A DNA stretch of 64,000 bases from Hyphodiscus hymeniophilus (taxonomy: Eukaryota; Ascomycota; Leotiomycetes; Helotiales; Hyphodiscaceae): NCBI GenBank assembly GCA_016508695.1, contig VNKQ01000008.1:620001-684000 (forward strand). The letters run 5' to 3'. Positions 1-11,969 of this stretch are shown here, in pieces. The stretch's first letter is position 1, and every line of letters starts with the position of its first letter. The notes beneath the pieces are model-generated. The model was not told the origin of the DNA and searched no databases. It saw nothing but the letters and a program-made list of their open reading frames with translations. Made by a program: the position numbers and the translations under genes.

Positions 1-33
1 TACGTCGCAGACATATCCGGTCCGATTTAACAG

Positions 34-123
34 ACAGAGCCAGTATGGCAAAAGTACTACTCCGCCAAAGAGACCTACGGCCCTGTTGTCAATCTGCCCA
101 TCGAGATTCTGCTGCCGAGCTGA
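34..123 (+). CDS. Possible 3'-terminal exon of a gene lying left of the window
   Basis: Directly after a plausible acceptor (TTTAACAG ending at 33) there is an open frame of 29 codons that stops with TGA at 121-123. Its translation (TEPVWQKYYSAKETYG, then PVVNLPIEILLPS) looks like real protein rather than noise, and the same frame is closed by a TAA just upstream at about 28-30, which fits an intron lying there. I do not recognise the family. The overlapping forward ORF from 45 to 242 is an alternative reading without support. If real, the gene body is to the left and outside this sequence. Confidence 0.25.
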   Translation, partial: TEPVWQKYYSAKETYGPVVNLPIEILLPS

Positions 124-963
124 CTCCAGCCTTTTGGGACAACGTCACAACAGTGTTCATGAACAATGATTCTGCTGTTTCTGCATTCAATGATTATAAT
201 CCGCAAGAGCCAATCATACGCTGTCAGTCAGTGTACTGGTGATTGCAAAAATGCCTAGATACGCGTCATCAGAGATGCTGAGAGCCAGTATAATTGCGCT
301 ACAATCAAGCCGGGAATCAGCTTCAAGAAGAGGGATGAGATATTTGCGCATGAGCTTGGAACTGTGGAGACAAGCGTGTGCAACGATTCTCGAGCGAGAC
401 CTAATCTTGCTAAGATTGGGCTCTAGCAAGGTGTCTTCAAGAAGGCTATCAGGCGTGCTACGAAGGAGTATTGAGGTAATTGAGCTTCGCTGAGAACGAG
501 GACGGTCTGAAAGGAATGGCCAATTGTTATCAACCACTTACCTGAGATGCTTACAGGCATTGGGGGCTAGTAGAGACATCGCAAGAGTAATAAAACGTTA
601 TTCTATGATGGCCAGAAATGAATCTTACACTTTTGAAGCAGGAACACAATTAAAGTTGTTCTTCCCATAACCACTACTTGACAGGCTGCTTACGATTTGT
701 ACGTTTTGCACAAGAGGCTCTTGAGAGCAGATTGAATTTCGTACCGAAGAGAAGAAATCCCCCTAATGTAAACAATTCCATGTAAATCGGTGCGTTGGTA
801 CTGTAAAGCACCTATGGTATTCATCACTTGAAGGGTTCGAGTTCGTGAAAGTCAAATTTGCGGAGCTGCCGAAATCGCCTTGACATCAGCCAAGCGAAAT
901 CTGGGGAAAGCTTGACAATGCAACCAGCTCCAACTCTCTAAGGTATCTATTGGACAACGCGCA
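124..963. other. Gene-free stretch before the rhodanese gene
   Basis: About 840 bases with no convincing gene. Two overlapping antiparallel frames (about 214-537 and 239-493) mirror each other and match nothing I know. The right part must hold the promoter and 5' UTR of the rhodanese gene. No repeat or clear regulatory motif stands out. Confidence 0.5.
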
Positions 964-1538
964 ATGGCAACCTCACGAATTGGAGCTTCTCTACTACTAC
1001 GCGCCTCGAGGGCCTCGCTCCCACGCTCAGCTAGACAAATCAGAGCTCTACCCGTTTCTGCACGACTCGTTACTCCCGCAATCAATGTAGTCCAGTCGAG
1101 ATTCTACTCCCAAGAGCCCAAGCCCAGCAAGATCTACTTCTATCAAGATGTATGCCCTCTCCTCCCTTCCACACCCAGTTGCCGACTCCCACATAGGTAA
1201 AAGACTTTTCCGAAAAGCCCTCCTCGGACAGAATCCTCATCGATACGCGCGAACCCGGCGAGCTTCAAACAACAGGCAACATTCCTGGCTCAGTCAATAT
1301 CCCCGTTACGTCTGCCCCAGATGCTTTTTTCATCACGGCAGAGGAGTTTGAGGATAGGTTTGGGTTTGAGAGGCCGGGAAAGGAGCAGGAGGTTGTGTTT
1401 TATTGCAAATCTGGTGTTAGGAGTAGAGCTGCGGCGGCGCTGGCGAGACAGGCGGGATGGCTGAGTGTGGGTGAGTATCCGGGAAGTTGGTTGGATTGGG
1501 AGAAGAATGGGGGTGTTAAGGAGGGTGGAAGATCGTGA
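964..1538 (+). CDS. Mitochondrial rhodanese-domain protein
   Basis: Two exons, 964-1149 and 1197-1538, with a 47-nt GT-AG intron, giving 175 residues. The N-terminus is rich in Arg, Ser and Ala and lacks acidic residues for about 48 residues (ending in SRFYSQEP), a typical mitochondrial presequence. From about residue 56 to the end lies a single rhodanese fold: LIDTREPGEL, then GNIPGSVNIP, then the active-site loop CKSGVRS with the catalytic cysteine near residue 132. Single-domain rhodaneses of this layout (yeast Rdl2/Aim42 type) show thiosulfate sulfurtransferase activity; the physiological sulfur donor here is unknown. The domain looks complete and the catalytic loop intact. Placing the protein in the mitochondrial matrix is inferred from the presequence. 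Confidence 0.9.
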
Positions 1539-1683
1539 TGATGGGGCTGGGATACAGTCTGGGGAGAGAAGCGAAGGATAAGGACCGTAGAATCATAACG
1601 GGTATCATTGACCCTTCCTATTTTACATTGGACTTGTCTAAACCTAGAACCATGCACCAATTCCAAACCTGGTCTGCACCATA

Positions 1684-2665
1684 TCAAAACATGAACATCC
1701 TCGATGGATTATCTCCCTTATCCGCAGGTTCTTTTGATGCCAGACTCCCATGGGCAAAGAACAACATCTTGATAGCAATTGCCAGCCCAGCATGAAGTGC
1801 CACCACGAGAATCAGTAAGAACTTGCTGGTTTGCTTGTCTGTGGCGCTTAGAACAGGATATAGATTCCTCAATAAGAATGTAACGCTGAGCCCAAACCCG
1901 ATACCTACAAACACCCAATTAAGGATTGTAATCGGCGACCAAGAGATTAAGGCAACGGGGATCCAGATCAAATTTGAATACCCATATAAAGCCCAGCACT
2001 CAAGCAGATTGGCGGACTCGCTGCCGAAGTATTTGAGGGCTAGGAAGAGGACGACAGGGATGACGAGTGTGTAGCCATATACGAGTCCAGCAGCGCCTGT
2101 TCAAGATCAGCTACAAGCCATCAGAGACCGGACGGGGACTTTTTATACCACTCAGCAGTTTGAAATTATACGCATAGTGTTCCGCTCCCGTCCTCGCCAG
2201 GTACTCGCTGATAGTACCTCCCAAAAAGAGTATGAAGACAACCGTAGTCGCAATCCAGAACGGACCATAAAGATCCGGGTTTCCTTCTAACACATCAAGG
2301 AAGTTAGCTCTTGGGAAGAGAGCCGCCCAGCACCGTGCTAATACGGAGTTGGTGTCTACGTCGAAGAACTGCGCATAGAAGGATAGGGTCCAGAGGAAGC
2401 GTTTCGAAGATCCACTGCCTGCCGTTGCGGGGGGTGGCAGACTTGACGAACCGCCAGGTATCTTACGAGAGTTCGATGGGGGATCGGTGGTGAAGTTTGA
2501 GGAGTGAAATTCAAGATCTTCTTGTAGGTCTGTATGTCCTAGGTCACCCTGATGGGGGTTAGTTGGCCCTATGGGCGTGCGATTTGGAAGCACCCTAGGT
2601 GTAAGTGCAGATAAGCATACCTCTTCATCAACGTCAACTACCACATCGTAGCCAGCTCCGGACAT
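1684..2665 (-). CDS. YIPF1/Yip5-like Golgi membrane protein (Yip1 domain)
   Basis: Three exons (2665-2621, 2548-2149, 2096-1684) give 285 residues. Intron 1 (2549-2620) is 72 nt, free of stops and in frame, so a naive ORF reads through it; removing it joins VDVDEE to GDLGHTDLQEDLEFH, the expected continuity. A cytosolic N-terminal half carries FFDVDT and NPDLYGPFW, signatures of the YIPF1/YIPF2/Yip5 branch of the Yip1 family. About five hydrophobic segments follow (starting WIATTVVF, LVYGYTLV, LLECWALYGY, PITILNWVF and FLLILVVAL). Family members sit in Golgi/ER membranes and interact with Rab GTPases; the precise role of this branch is poorly defined. It is convergent with the rhodanese gene, with only about 145 bases between the stops. 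Confidence 0.88.
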
Positions 2666-3622
2666 TTTGTAATTATCTGATTGATTTTGTTAATGGTGCA
2701 TGTGTGGTTGTGTGTACGTGAGCTTGGGACAGCTTGCGAATCGATGCCGCTAAGGACTAACCCCTGCCATTTTGATCTTCATCAACTCATGGGCTTCGAC
2801 GACGCTTTGCTCTGATCTAGACCGATGTTCTAAATCCAGTTATACGATAACTATCCGCTGAGGTATCATTGCTTCATCAATAAATACTAGCTACTACGGG
2901 GATATGGGCTCTGAGCCAGAAGGTAGTAATCACACTGGCTCCAGGGACCTACGATTATTCAATGAATAAAGACGAAACTCACACCTATGCGGAAGCACTG
3001 GGGGTACATGAGAAGTTGGGCGATGAATGTTCAGTCTGGCAAGGAGTTGATCTACAGTAAAGGCATCGATTCCAAACCCCATGTTCCCCCTTCATAGTCC
3101 CATGGTATTTCGCATTTTCCGGCAAGACGCAGATAATGACTTCGCGCTGCGAACATGTTCTCTCATTTCGGATTTCGTGTACACCTGCTTGTAATGAGTC
3201 ATGATATCTGCTTTCTCTCTGTCGGTCCAGAACCCAAATTAGAACTGCTATGAGCAAGAGAAACCCGGGTTACACCACATAAGCACGCAAATTAGGAAAG
3301 TAATATAAGGAAGTAGACAAACAGGATGCAAATCCCAAAACCCTCATGCAGCGCATGCATAGCCAAATACAAGCTCGGAGCTTTGCTATTGAAGATAACA
3401 GTGTGTCATTAAGATGTCTGGTCCGATCTGGCCTCGCATTCCATACTTGATGCCCTCACGGTTAAATAGTTTCACTTAGATCACCGAAGAAATCCCTCAT
3501 GGGCATGTTGACCGTTGTTCCATTGCTTGCTAATGCCATTTATTTTGTACAGCAAAGCATGAAAACCTCAAGTCTTTGCCTCGAAATCTTCCAGTCAACC
3601 CAAACGCCAGATAAGGTAACGT
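2666..3622. other. Intergenic stretch between YIPF-like gene and ubiquitin-L40 gene
   Basis: About 960 bases holding the promoter side of the YIPF-like gene and the 3' side of the ubiquitin-L40 gene, both on the minus strand. A 90-codon minus frame at 2985-3257 has no recognisable motif. I see no repeat or RNA gene. Confidence 0.5.
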
Positions 3623-4325
<703 letters not shown>

Positions 4326-4398
4326 GATTGCGTCGTCTACGTCGTGGTCGATTATGGAGATTGTGTTGGACTTCGTTTTGCAGGAATCGATGTGTGCG

Positions 4399-4451
4399 AG
4401 CCCTAAACTTTTAGCGGCGACAGGGATGCTGCCTAAGGTAGATCACGTGAT
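4399..4451 (-). promoter_or_regulatory. Tbf1-like and Cbf1-like sites upstream of ubiquitin-L40
   Basis: About 75 bases before the first coding base lies AGCCCTAA (4399-4406), matching the ARCCCTAA/TTAGGG-type Tbf1 element. About 45 bases further out is the perfect palindrome ATCACGTGAT (4442-4451), a CACGTG E-box of the Cbf1 type. Tbf1 and Cbf1 sites are known regulators of ribosomal protein genes in several ascomycetes; their function here is inferred from position only. Confidence 0.45.
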
Positions 4452-4850
4452 TATGATACCCCACCCTCTCGGTTTTTGGCAGTGAAACTAGATATATTTC
4501 CAACGATCATAATGAAGGGTTTCAGTAATGAATATGCTTCAGCGGTCAGGCTCAAAACTATTGTCAAAGACGTGGGTTTGTCTCAATATGAGCAATGAGG
4601 CAGTTTCCGCTGTAAACAGATATCAATTCAGCGAAGTACCCGCAACATGGTGCAGCGAAGAAACCGTCCCATCCAGTGGGTTCGATAATGACTCCCGAAA
4701 TTGAATTGACCAGATTCGTCTAACAATAAAAGGACTCACTTTCTGCCTACAGTGAAACTTCAATGCTTGTACAGTACCTGTACGTGTTATTCCCTGGGGT
4801 ATCTTCCGAAAACGCCGTCTATGCAGTACCCATAGCCCGCATTCGTGTCA
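4452..4850. other. Intergenic stretch between ubiquitin-L40 promoter and Rrn7 stop
   Basis: About 400 bases upstream of the ubiquitin-L40 gene and downstream of the Rrn7 gene. Beyond the two putative sites described separately I see nothing distinctive; it must contain the Rrn7 3' UTR and poly(A) signals. Confidence 0.5.
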
Positions 4851-6673
4851 TTACTCGAAGTCTTCTTCGGCCTTCTCCCTTCCCTCAATCAAACGTCTCT
4901 TTTTTTCAGCCAAGCTCCAATTCTCCAGTTGAATCTCAGTCTGGAATACACCTCGAATAAGCCGTTGTACATTAACACCAATATTCCGAGCTATTGAATG
5001 TGAGCAGCGGTCATCTGGGAACGAAGATGTTCATAACTTACCAGCAATGCCATAGAACGCTCTCGCTGCCTTGGGCAGATCCTTCACTGATCTATAACGT
5101 CTGTAATACTCTCCCGGCTGCGGGAAATCTGCCTCATCATTCTCTGGTATCGACCTTGACTTTCGCAATGATGATTCCTGTTGTACTTGCTTCAAGCCGT
5201 CTGCCTGCTTCAAGTAATCTGACTCATCAACGGCAGGCTGAACTATTTCTTGGAGAGGGAAGAAGTCGAGTATTTGCTGAGAAACTGGACATAATCAATC
5301 CCACTTCCAAAGGGTTTATCAGACAGAACGCTTACTTTTAGAGTTTCGATCATCAACCCAATTCCTTTGATGCCAATTCAAATAATCATCTATCGCTTTC
5401 TCACTCATGCCAAAAACATCCTTGTCTGTGACATGGATCTCCTCTCCTCTCCTCAGGCCATCCGAGGGAGGCTCAGCCATGATCTGGGCCCATCTTGTCC
5501 AATCAATCTGTACAATACTTGGATCTGATTCGCTATTTGAGTAACGAGATATCTCGTCAAAAGGCTGGCTGAGCTTCGTAGCAACAACTATCAGACTCAT
5601 GAGCCTAATCTCGGGATACGAAATCGTACGATGCCTTCCTTGTGGTACGATTGGATATTGGAAATCGAAACCAAGGAGTGATGCCAGACGTTGGACTGCC
5701 GGGTATATCTCAACTAGTGAAATGTAAGCATGTACAGCCCCACAGATAATAGAGCTACATACTTGGTAGTCCCAAGTCTCTCATATGCTTGAAGAGAAGC
5801 AACGGTGTATTCAGCGAAGGAAAGACCATCTCAAAATGGAGACGGTAAAAGTCCATTAACTCTACAACCGCGGTGTAGATACTCCAGCCTTTCAGTGGCG
5901 CATGGATTTCGAGAGCGCTGTGGAAGTGAGGAGGTAGTTTAGATCTCATCTCCTTTGGCACTTCCTTGATCTGTCAAGCAATCAGTATACAAAGTGCTCG
6001 GAATGAGTTTCTAGGTTCGACTCACAGCTCTCGAGAAGACTATCTCCTCCTTGGAAGCCCACTTGAAAAACTCCCCCAAACTCGTCGGCAACCTCATCAG
6101 CAAAGTCCCCAAGTAACACAACACAAGCGTTTCAATCAGCTTCGGTAGCTTCTTCTTCATCCCAACAACGCTCTTCCTACTTGTTCCACTCCACAGACTT
6201 CTCCCAGCAGTAGTATCGGATCCGGTCTCGCCCTCACTCGTACTAAACTCTACTGCACACAACCCACTCCCATCTCCGTCTTTCCCATCCAAGTCTCCAT
6301 TCAAAACCCTTACCCTCAAGCCCCAAAGATCTCTAACGACTGTTTCCAATCCTGCCGGGAAGTCTTTCACACTCACCAACCAATTACACTGTTTCCACAG
6401 AATGAGCTGGTAGCATTCCAAATACAACTCCTGTGCTTCACGTCCAGAAAGTATGGTATGCACACGTTCTTTTTCTTCACGCTTTTTGCGGCTCTTCTTG
6501 CCTTCATTGTTCCAGTCATCTTCATCGCGTTGCGTCTGCGTGAACCCGGCTTGCTCGTGACCTCGCTGGCAGAATTTTCTGCCGTCTTCGATATACCATT
6601 TTCGCGACCGGCAGCCTTCTTCGGTGCAGCTTTCGTGGCGGGAAAAGCGGTGGTATTCAATTTGAGAGGACAT
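4851..6673 (-). CDS. RRN7: RNA polymerase I core factor subunit Rrn7 (TAF1B family)
   Basis: Five exons (6673-6026, 5970-5763, 5713-5336, 5284-5042, 4990-4851) give 538 residues with consistent phases. Rrn7 is the TFIIB-like subunit of the core factor that recruits RNA polymerase I to the rDNA promoter in the nucleolus. The N-terminus shows the family zinc ribbon: Cys16, Cys21, Cys35 and His39 (CTEEGC ... KFCQRGHEQ), followed by a basic linker and a helical cyclin-fold-like region (LYLECYQLILWKQCNWLV, LVLCYLGTLLMRLP). Exon 2 holds HFHSALEIHAPLKG and exon 3 the segment IEIYPAVQRLASLLGF. Introns are 49-55 nt with normal borders. Identification rests on the zinc ribbon plus overall architecture, so the family call is strong but not proven residue by residue. 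Confidence 0.85.
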
Positions 6674-7308
6674 TAAGTACAGATTCCTGGGTTGTCTGTG
6701 GTTTTACATTTGGCATTTTGAGGTGCGAAATTGATGTCGTGTCTCGGTAGTCACAGCTTCTTGATAAAGGAGTTGTCTCCGCTGGGAACGGGAGCTTACC
6801 ATAAGCCAGTCATTAGAAAGATATCAATGTAATTTGAGCCCGAGTCGGTAAATGATTAATTGGGCCTAAGAGTAATAATAGCTTGCCATGACTACTCTCT
6901 CAAGCTTTCTGCTTTTAAGTCCCATCTAAAATTCACTGAAGGCGGTAATACGCAAGACCTCACCAAAGCATGTCACGGATCTTGTGCTTGATTCAGGAGT
7001 TTTGGAAACCATCAATAGTCTACGTGATATGGATCTCCACATCCTAAACATCCACTTTTGACTACGCCGGCCATTGGTGAGTTGTAGTATCGAGTGACAA
7101 AGGAAAGATGATGTTCGCAAAGCCCGAAGACGTAACCAGTAAGATGCAGTGTCCAGATAGAATCTTCCTACGCATCGGCCATTAGAATGCAAGCCGAATG
7201 TTCATAAAACCCCAGATATTCGAGCGTTCTCTGAGCAGACAGTATCGCAAGCGGAAAGTGCCTTCGATGACAAAAGGTCGGTGTCGTAGTGTATCGAGAG
7301 GAAGAAAT
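6674..7308. other. Intergenic stretch between Rrn7 start and eIF5A stop
   Basis: About 635 bases. It must carry the Rrn7 promoter and the eIF5A 3' UTR, both on the minus strand. Short minus frames at 6926-7370 show no motif and are probably chance or UTR. Confidence 0.5.
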
Positions 7309-8054
7309 CTAACCACGAGGAGCCTCCTTGGCCTCGATAGCAGCCTGCTCGCCCATAGCGGTAAGAACAATGACGTCTGGGAGTAAGTTGAAAGTCAGCG
7401 GATGTCCCCTATCCTTTGCAACTTCGGGTGGCGAAACTTACTTGTGTCTTTCTCATCGGTGGTGAAGAGCTTGTCAATCTTCTCGCCAACTTCTCCGTCG
7501 GGAACCTTGACATCATCCTTGGTCTCACCATCATCGGCCATCAAAGAGAGGAAACCATCATCGGAGACATCGAGCTGTATCCTGTTTAGCAGAATGCTCA
7601 TTTGTATCCCGAGTAACCTTACCAACTGGTATTCCTTGCGGGTGACGTTGGGGACATCCATGTTGTGAGTAGAGGGGCAGAGTTCTTCGAGTTTCTTGCC
7701 AGTAAAGATATCGATAGCAACAAGATGGACCTTGGCGTGACCGTGCTTACCAGTCTTGGATGTGGACATGTCGACGATCTTGCAGGGGCGGTTCTTGATC
7801 ACAACGAAGCCGTTCTTTCTCAAGGCAGAACACTGCATGGGAAAGGTGGCAGAGGCGCCGGCATCTGCAATTGCGTCGAACTGATGATCATGCTGTTGTG
7901 ATAAGTAGAGTCAGTTTCTATACTCAATCGAAGTTGGGAGAGGGAAAAATGATGGTTAGGAAAGGCGACTGGCATGCGACCAACCGCTGGTGGGGGAGGA
8001 CACCCCGCATCATTTTGGGAAGAATTTCGTACGAACCTGTGCGTCGTCCGCCAT
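7309..8054 (-). CDS. Translation factor eIF5A
   Basis: Four exons (8054-8037, 7892-7623, 7574-7442, 7376-7309) give 162 residues. eIF5A binds the ribosomal E site and relieves stalling, notably at polyproline, and helps termination. The hypusination loop STSKTGKHGHAK is intact, with the lysine to be modified near residue 55, and the downstream KVHLVAIDIFTGKK and NVTRKEYQLLDVSDDGFLSL are typical. Intron 2 must end at 7575, not at the nearer AG, because only that acceptor keeps EYQL joined to LDVSDDGF. The first exon codes only MADDAQ; its donor GTTCGT is weak. The 5' flank on the coding strand is CT-rich, as often seen before highly expressed fungal genes. It diverges from COG3. Confidence 0.95.
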
Positions 8055-8474
8055 CTTGACAAGAGGTTCAGAGTAAAGATGGTTTTAGAGAAGCTGTGCG
8101 ACGAGTGATTGAAGTTGTGAGAGGACCAAAGAGAGGACTGTGGGGTTGAAATTTGAGAGGGATTGAGAAAGGCGATGGAGGTCGGGGCTTTCTTGTGGAA
8201 AAGTGCTCAGAAATCCTCTAAATACGCTAAGGACAAGCGAAACGGCTCCCAATAAAAGATGGACCAATCATATGAGCTTGCACGCCATACAGTCAAATCT
8301 GTCTCGATACAGCCTTACCTTCGACGTCGTAACACGTACTTTGGTCGCATTTCGATTTGATTCATTCCAGCGCGTTACTAACTAGATTGACCTCGCTTTT
8401 ACCATGATTATACGATTAGCCTGAATATCCACATGTCTGGGCTGAACTGAGCGATTTTTTGTCAAAGGGAGGAG
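8055..8474. promoter_or_regulatory. Divergent promoter region of eIF5A and COG3
   Basis: About 420 bases between two diverging start codons, so both promoters must lie here. The half next to eIF5A is strongly pyrimidine-rich on the eIF5A coding strand (about 8090-8190), a common feature of highly expressed fungal genes. No TATA box is obvious. Confidence 0.5.
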
Positions 8475-10556
8475 ATGTGGCTCGACCGATTATCGTCGCA
8501 TTCGACCACCTCTGGATCTCCTCCTTCGCCTGCCAATCGACCATATCCCGCTCGAAGATCAAGCCATCTTGCGCCCACCTCTGCAGCTCAAAAACCTGGC
8601 TTCAGTCCGCGATCATCCTCCCTATCGCTAGTCTCAAATGGTTCGACGACTTCCTTATTAGCTTCTTCCAAGAAGCCCAATGGATCCGGGCTGAGGCAAT
8701 CGAGTACTGTTCCAGATGTAACAGATCCTTTAGAAGTCTTGGAGCAGCTTCTAGGGACAGAAAGGAAAGAGACGGTCTTTGCGAAAGGTGGAAGCAATGG
8801 AATTCCAGAGGAGGAAAGCGACTTGGAGCTGGACTTTGGGGGACTAAGTCTACATGAAATGGTTGCGGATGAGATGGTTCCTGAGGAGCAGACTGTGTAC
8901 AGTTCACAAACAATTGAGGAGTGTATGAACCCCTCTTCGATTCCATGACATTTTCTAATGCCTGTTGTAGATCAAAAGGATAAGGAGAAATTCGAAGACC
9001 TCCATCGATCTATAAGTGCTTGCGATGAAGTGCTCAACTCGGTCGAGATAAACTTGACAAGTTTCCAGAATGATCTCGCCGCTGTCTCCGCCGAAATAGA
9101 AACACTACAAGCTCGCTCGACCGCATTGAGCGTAAGACTGGAGAATCGGAAACTAGTGGAACACGGGCTTGGACCAATAGTAGAGGAGATCAGCGTCTCC
9201 CCAGCTGTCGTGAAGAAAATCGTGGAAGGAACAATTGATGAGGCATGGGTGAGGGCTCTAGCAGAGGTCGAGAAACGATCGAAGGCTATGGATACCAAAT
9301 CGAGAGAGCTTCAAAATATCAAAGGAGTCAATGATTTAAAGCCTTTGCTCGAGAATCTCATTGCAAAGGTTGATTACTCAAAAGTAGAAAATAACAACGC
9401 TGACTCTTTGCAGGCTTTGGAAAGGATTCGAGACTTCCTTGTTGCACAGATCAAGGCCTTACGGTCGCCCAATATTAACGCTCAGATCATACAGCAACAG
9501 CACTTCATTCGGTACAAGGATCTCTATGCATTTCTTCATAGACATCACTCTAAATTGGCAGAGGAGATTGGCCAAGCCTACATGAACACGATGCGATGGT
9601 ACTTCTTGAACCAATTTACACGATACGATAAAGCCCTCGAGAAGATCAAGCTTCATGTACTGGATAAGCACGATGTTCTTGGCAACGATGATGGAGGAAG
9701 AAAGTCCAGGATTCTGTCCGGCAACAAGTCAACCGGGCCACCGCACGATGCCTTTAACCTTGGTCGTCGGATAGACCTGTTGAAGACCTCAAATCAAACA
9801 GCTCTCTCATCATTTCTTGCGGAAGAAGACAAAGCTACACACTACCTAGAGTTCCCATTCCGCAACTTCAACCTAGCCCTCGTCGACAACGCATCTGCAG
9901 AATACTCATTCCTGACATCCTTTTTCTCGCCAGCACTGTCCTTCTCCACCATATCCCGGCACTTCAACTTCATATTCGAGCCAATCTTTGCTCTCGGTCA
10001 GATCTTGACAAAGACTCTGGTTAACGAGACTTTCGATTGCCTGGGCCTCTTGCTATGCGTGAGACTAAACCAGCATTTTGCCTTCGAGCTGCAGCGCCGC
10101 AAGATTCCCGCTGTGGATGGATATATCAATGGTACCGGTATGCTGCTTTGGCCACGGTTCCAAGTCGTTATGGATCAACACTGCGAGTCGGTTCGAACCG
10201 CCACAAATGGAGTCTCGACTCGAAAACCATCAGCTTCAGAGGCAGCGAAGCAATCAGCAGCACCGCACTTCATGACGCAACGTTTCGGCCAGTTCATGCA
10301 AGGCATTCTATCCCTAAGCACAGATGCAGGAGATGATGAGCCTGTATCGACGAGCTTAATACGGCTACGCAGTGAGATGGAGGCCTTCCTCACCAAGACG
10401 AGCAAGGGGATTGGTGACCCAAGAAAGAAGGAGAGGTTTCTATACAACAACTATTCCTTAATCCTCACGATTATAGGGGATCTTGAAGGAAAGTTGGCAG
10501 TAGAACAAAAGGCTCATCTCGAGAGTCTCAAAAAGGCGTTCGGTGATGGTGCATGA
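8475..10556 (+). CDS. COG3: Conserved oligomeric Golgi complex subunit 3 (Sec34 family)
   Basis: Two exons, 8475-8922 and 8971-10556, joined in frame across a 48-nt intron (branch CTAAT), giving 677 residues. COG3 belongs to lobe A of the COG tether, which captures retrograde intra-Golgi vesicles. Residues 1-150 are Ser/Pro-rich and probably disordered with an acidic end; residues about 155-240 form a predicted coiled coil (LHRSISACDEVLNSVEINL, then EIETLQARSTALSVRLENRK), the Sec34 N-terminal signature. Then come the conserved IRYKDLYAFLHRHHSKLAEE and FPFRNFNLALVDNASAEYSF blocks. The protein is somewhat shorter than the roughly 800 residues common in the family, but no stop or frame break explains that. 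Confidence 0.85.
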
Positions 10557-10626
10557 TGATCAGTGTATAAGTAGAAGATATCTATCCCATCATCTCCTTG
10601 ATATCACATAAATGCAATGGGTATCT

Positions 10627-11969
10627 TTAGTGCCCTTGGTATCCGGATAAGTAACGCCAAATAGCGCCATATAATCCGGAAGGTCCTGATGACTTTCGCA
10701 ACCAGAATGATAATACACCAACCAACATCGCTAACCCTGCTGCCCCGGCTGGCCTGCGGTATGTCCATATCGTGGTCAATATCTTCTCGCGCTGCTCGGT
10801 CCATTGCAGCTCCTTAACTTGCCTGTTAAAATATGTCTCCCCATCCTCAAGCGTCTGATTCGATGTTTGATCAGGGTAGCTTGACGTCTTTAGAACGCTA
10901 TACTGTGATATCGATCTCCAAGTCATCAAAGTGCTGGGTGGATGCATCTCAATTAACGTCGCAGTATTTTCAATCAAGGTCTCGAGATCCAAGGGCGTCG
11001 GCAGCTTCGAAAGTATAGAGTGCAACATTTCCGGCTCATCAGCCGGCGTCTCAAACAGCTCCCCTGATCTCTGCAGCACAATCTGCGCAAACATGTAGAC
11101 CGAAAATACAGATTCTCTCGCTAGGAACACATCGAACAGTCTCGCTATGTCTCCATATTCCTGTATATCATGCGCATACATGGTGAGGGTGCCAGATAGG
11201 GCAAAGAACGGTTGCGTCTGTGACAAGTGGGTGCAGAGCCTAGGGTTCGCGGCATAGAGGATCGCGGGTATGAGACGGAGTTGTGCGAGGGCGGGGGCAA
11301 GGGTCGGGAGCATAAAGTCCCTGATTCGAAGTGTAGAGAGACGTGCTACAGCAGCAGCGCGATCAAGTGGTGAGAGCACTAGTAGGAAAACCTGGCAAAT
11401 GTCGTGGTAGCCTTGAAAATAGCAGAGGTAGGGCTGTCGTCGTAGTACTTCTATTATCAGATTGGAGAGTTCGCCTTTTCGGAGGAGGAGATCAGAAGAC
11501 GATTGGTCTGTGCGATGGCAGGTCAGTGGATTGTGATATGTGACGGAGGGAGGGAGATGACGTGCCGTCAGGGTAATATATAAAGGATCGGTCGACGTCC
11601 AGCTGTACTTGATCTTCATCACGATGTTTGGGCAGGCTGCCCCAACCCGAGCTATCAATTTGCTCTACTTTCATGTCGCTGTCATGGCTGGCGTACCCAA
11701 GTAGGAGAGGCCCTGGTAGAAGGTTAACGGTCATTCAGGAGCTATCACGGGCGACACGAACATGCCTGCCGTCGAACCTCGTCTGAGACCAAACCGCCCT
11801 GAGATGTTGCAAGCCTCCGCAAAGCCTCTACATCTTTCCATCTGCAAGCTTCCAGTATCGCGACTGCCTTCGCATCTTGTTTCTCCTGCTCAGGAGAAAG
11901 AGACGAGGGACGTAAGAGCCCCCCTGCAAAGTTCTCGGTTTCCTCGGGCAGTTTCCCCTTGGGTTCCAT
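10627..11969 (-). CDS. TBC-domain RabGAP, Gyp8/TBC1D20 type, with C-terminal membrane anchor
   Basis: Three exons (11969-11762, 11712-11566, 11507-10627) give 411 residues. TBC proteins accelerate GTP hydrolysis by Rab GTPases. Both catalytic fingers are present: LDVDRS (Arg finger) and YFQGYHDI (Gln finger, about residue 150). The C-terminus has one hydrophobic stretch (AGLAMLVGVLSFWL) followed by basic residues, matching the membrane-anchored TBC1D20/Gyp8 branch that acts on Rab1-type GTPases at the ER/Golgi. Exon 1 ends with the split Trp of AWPLLLG. The second intron (11508-11565) appears to start with GC rather than GT: only a donor at 11565 restores frame and gives the family-like YYPDDQSS junction, and a CTGAC branch lies before the CACAG acceptor. 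Confidence 0.85.

Noticed and set aside
2549..2620. In-frame 24-codon segment inside the YIPF-like ORF
   Set aside because: It carries a GTATGC donor, ACTAAC branch and CAG acceptor, and removing it restores the family sequence; it is an intron, not coding.
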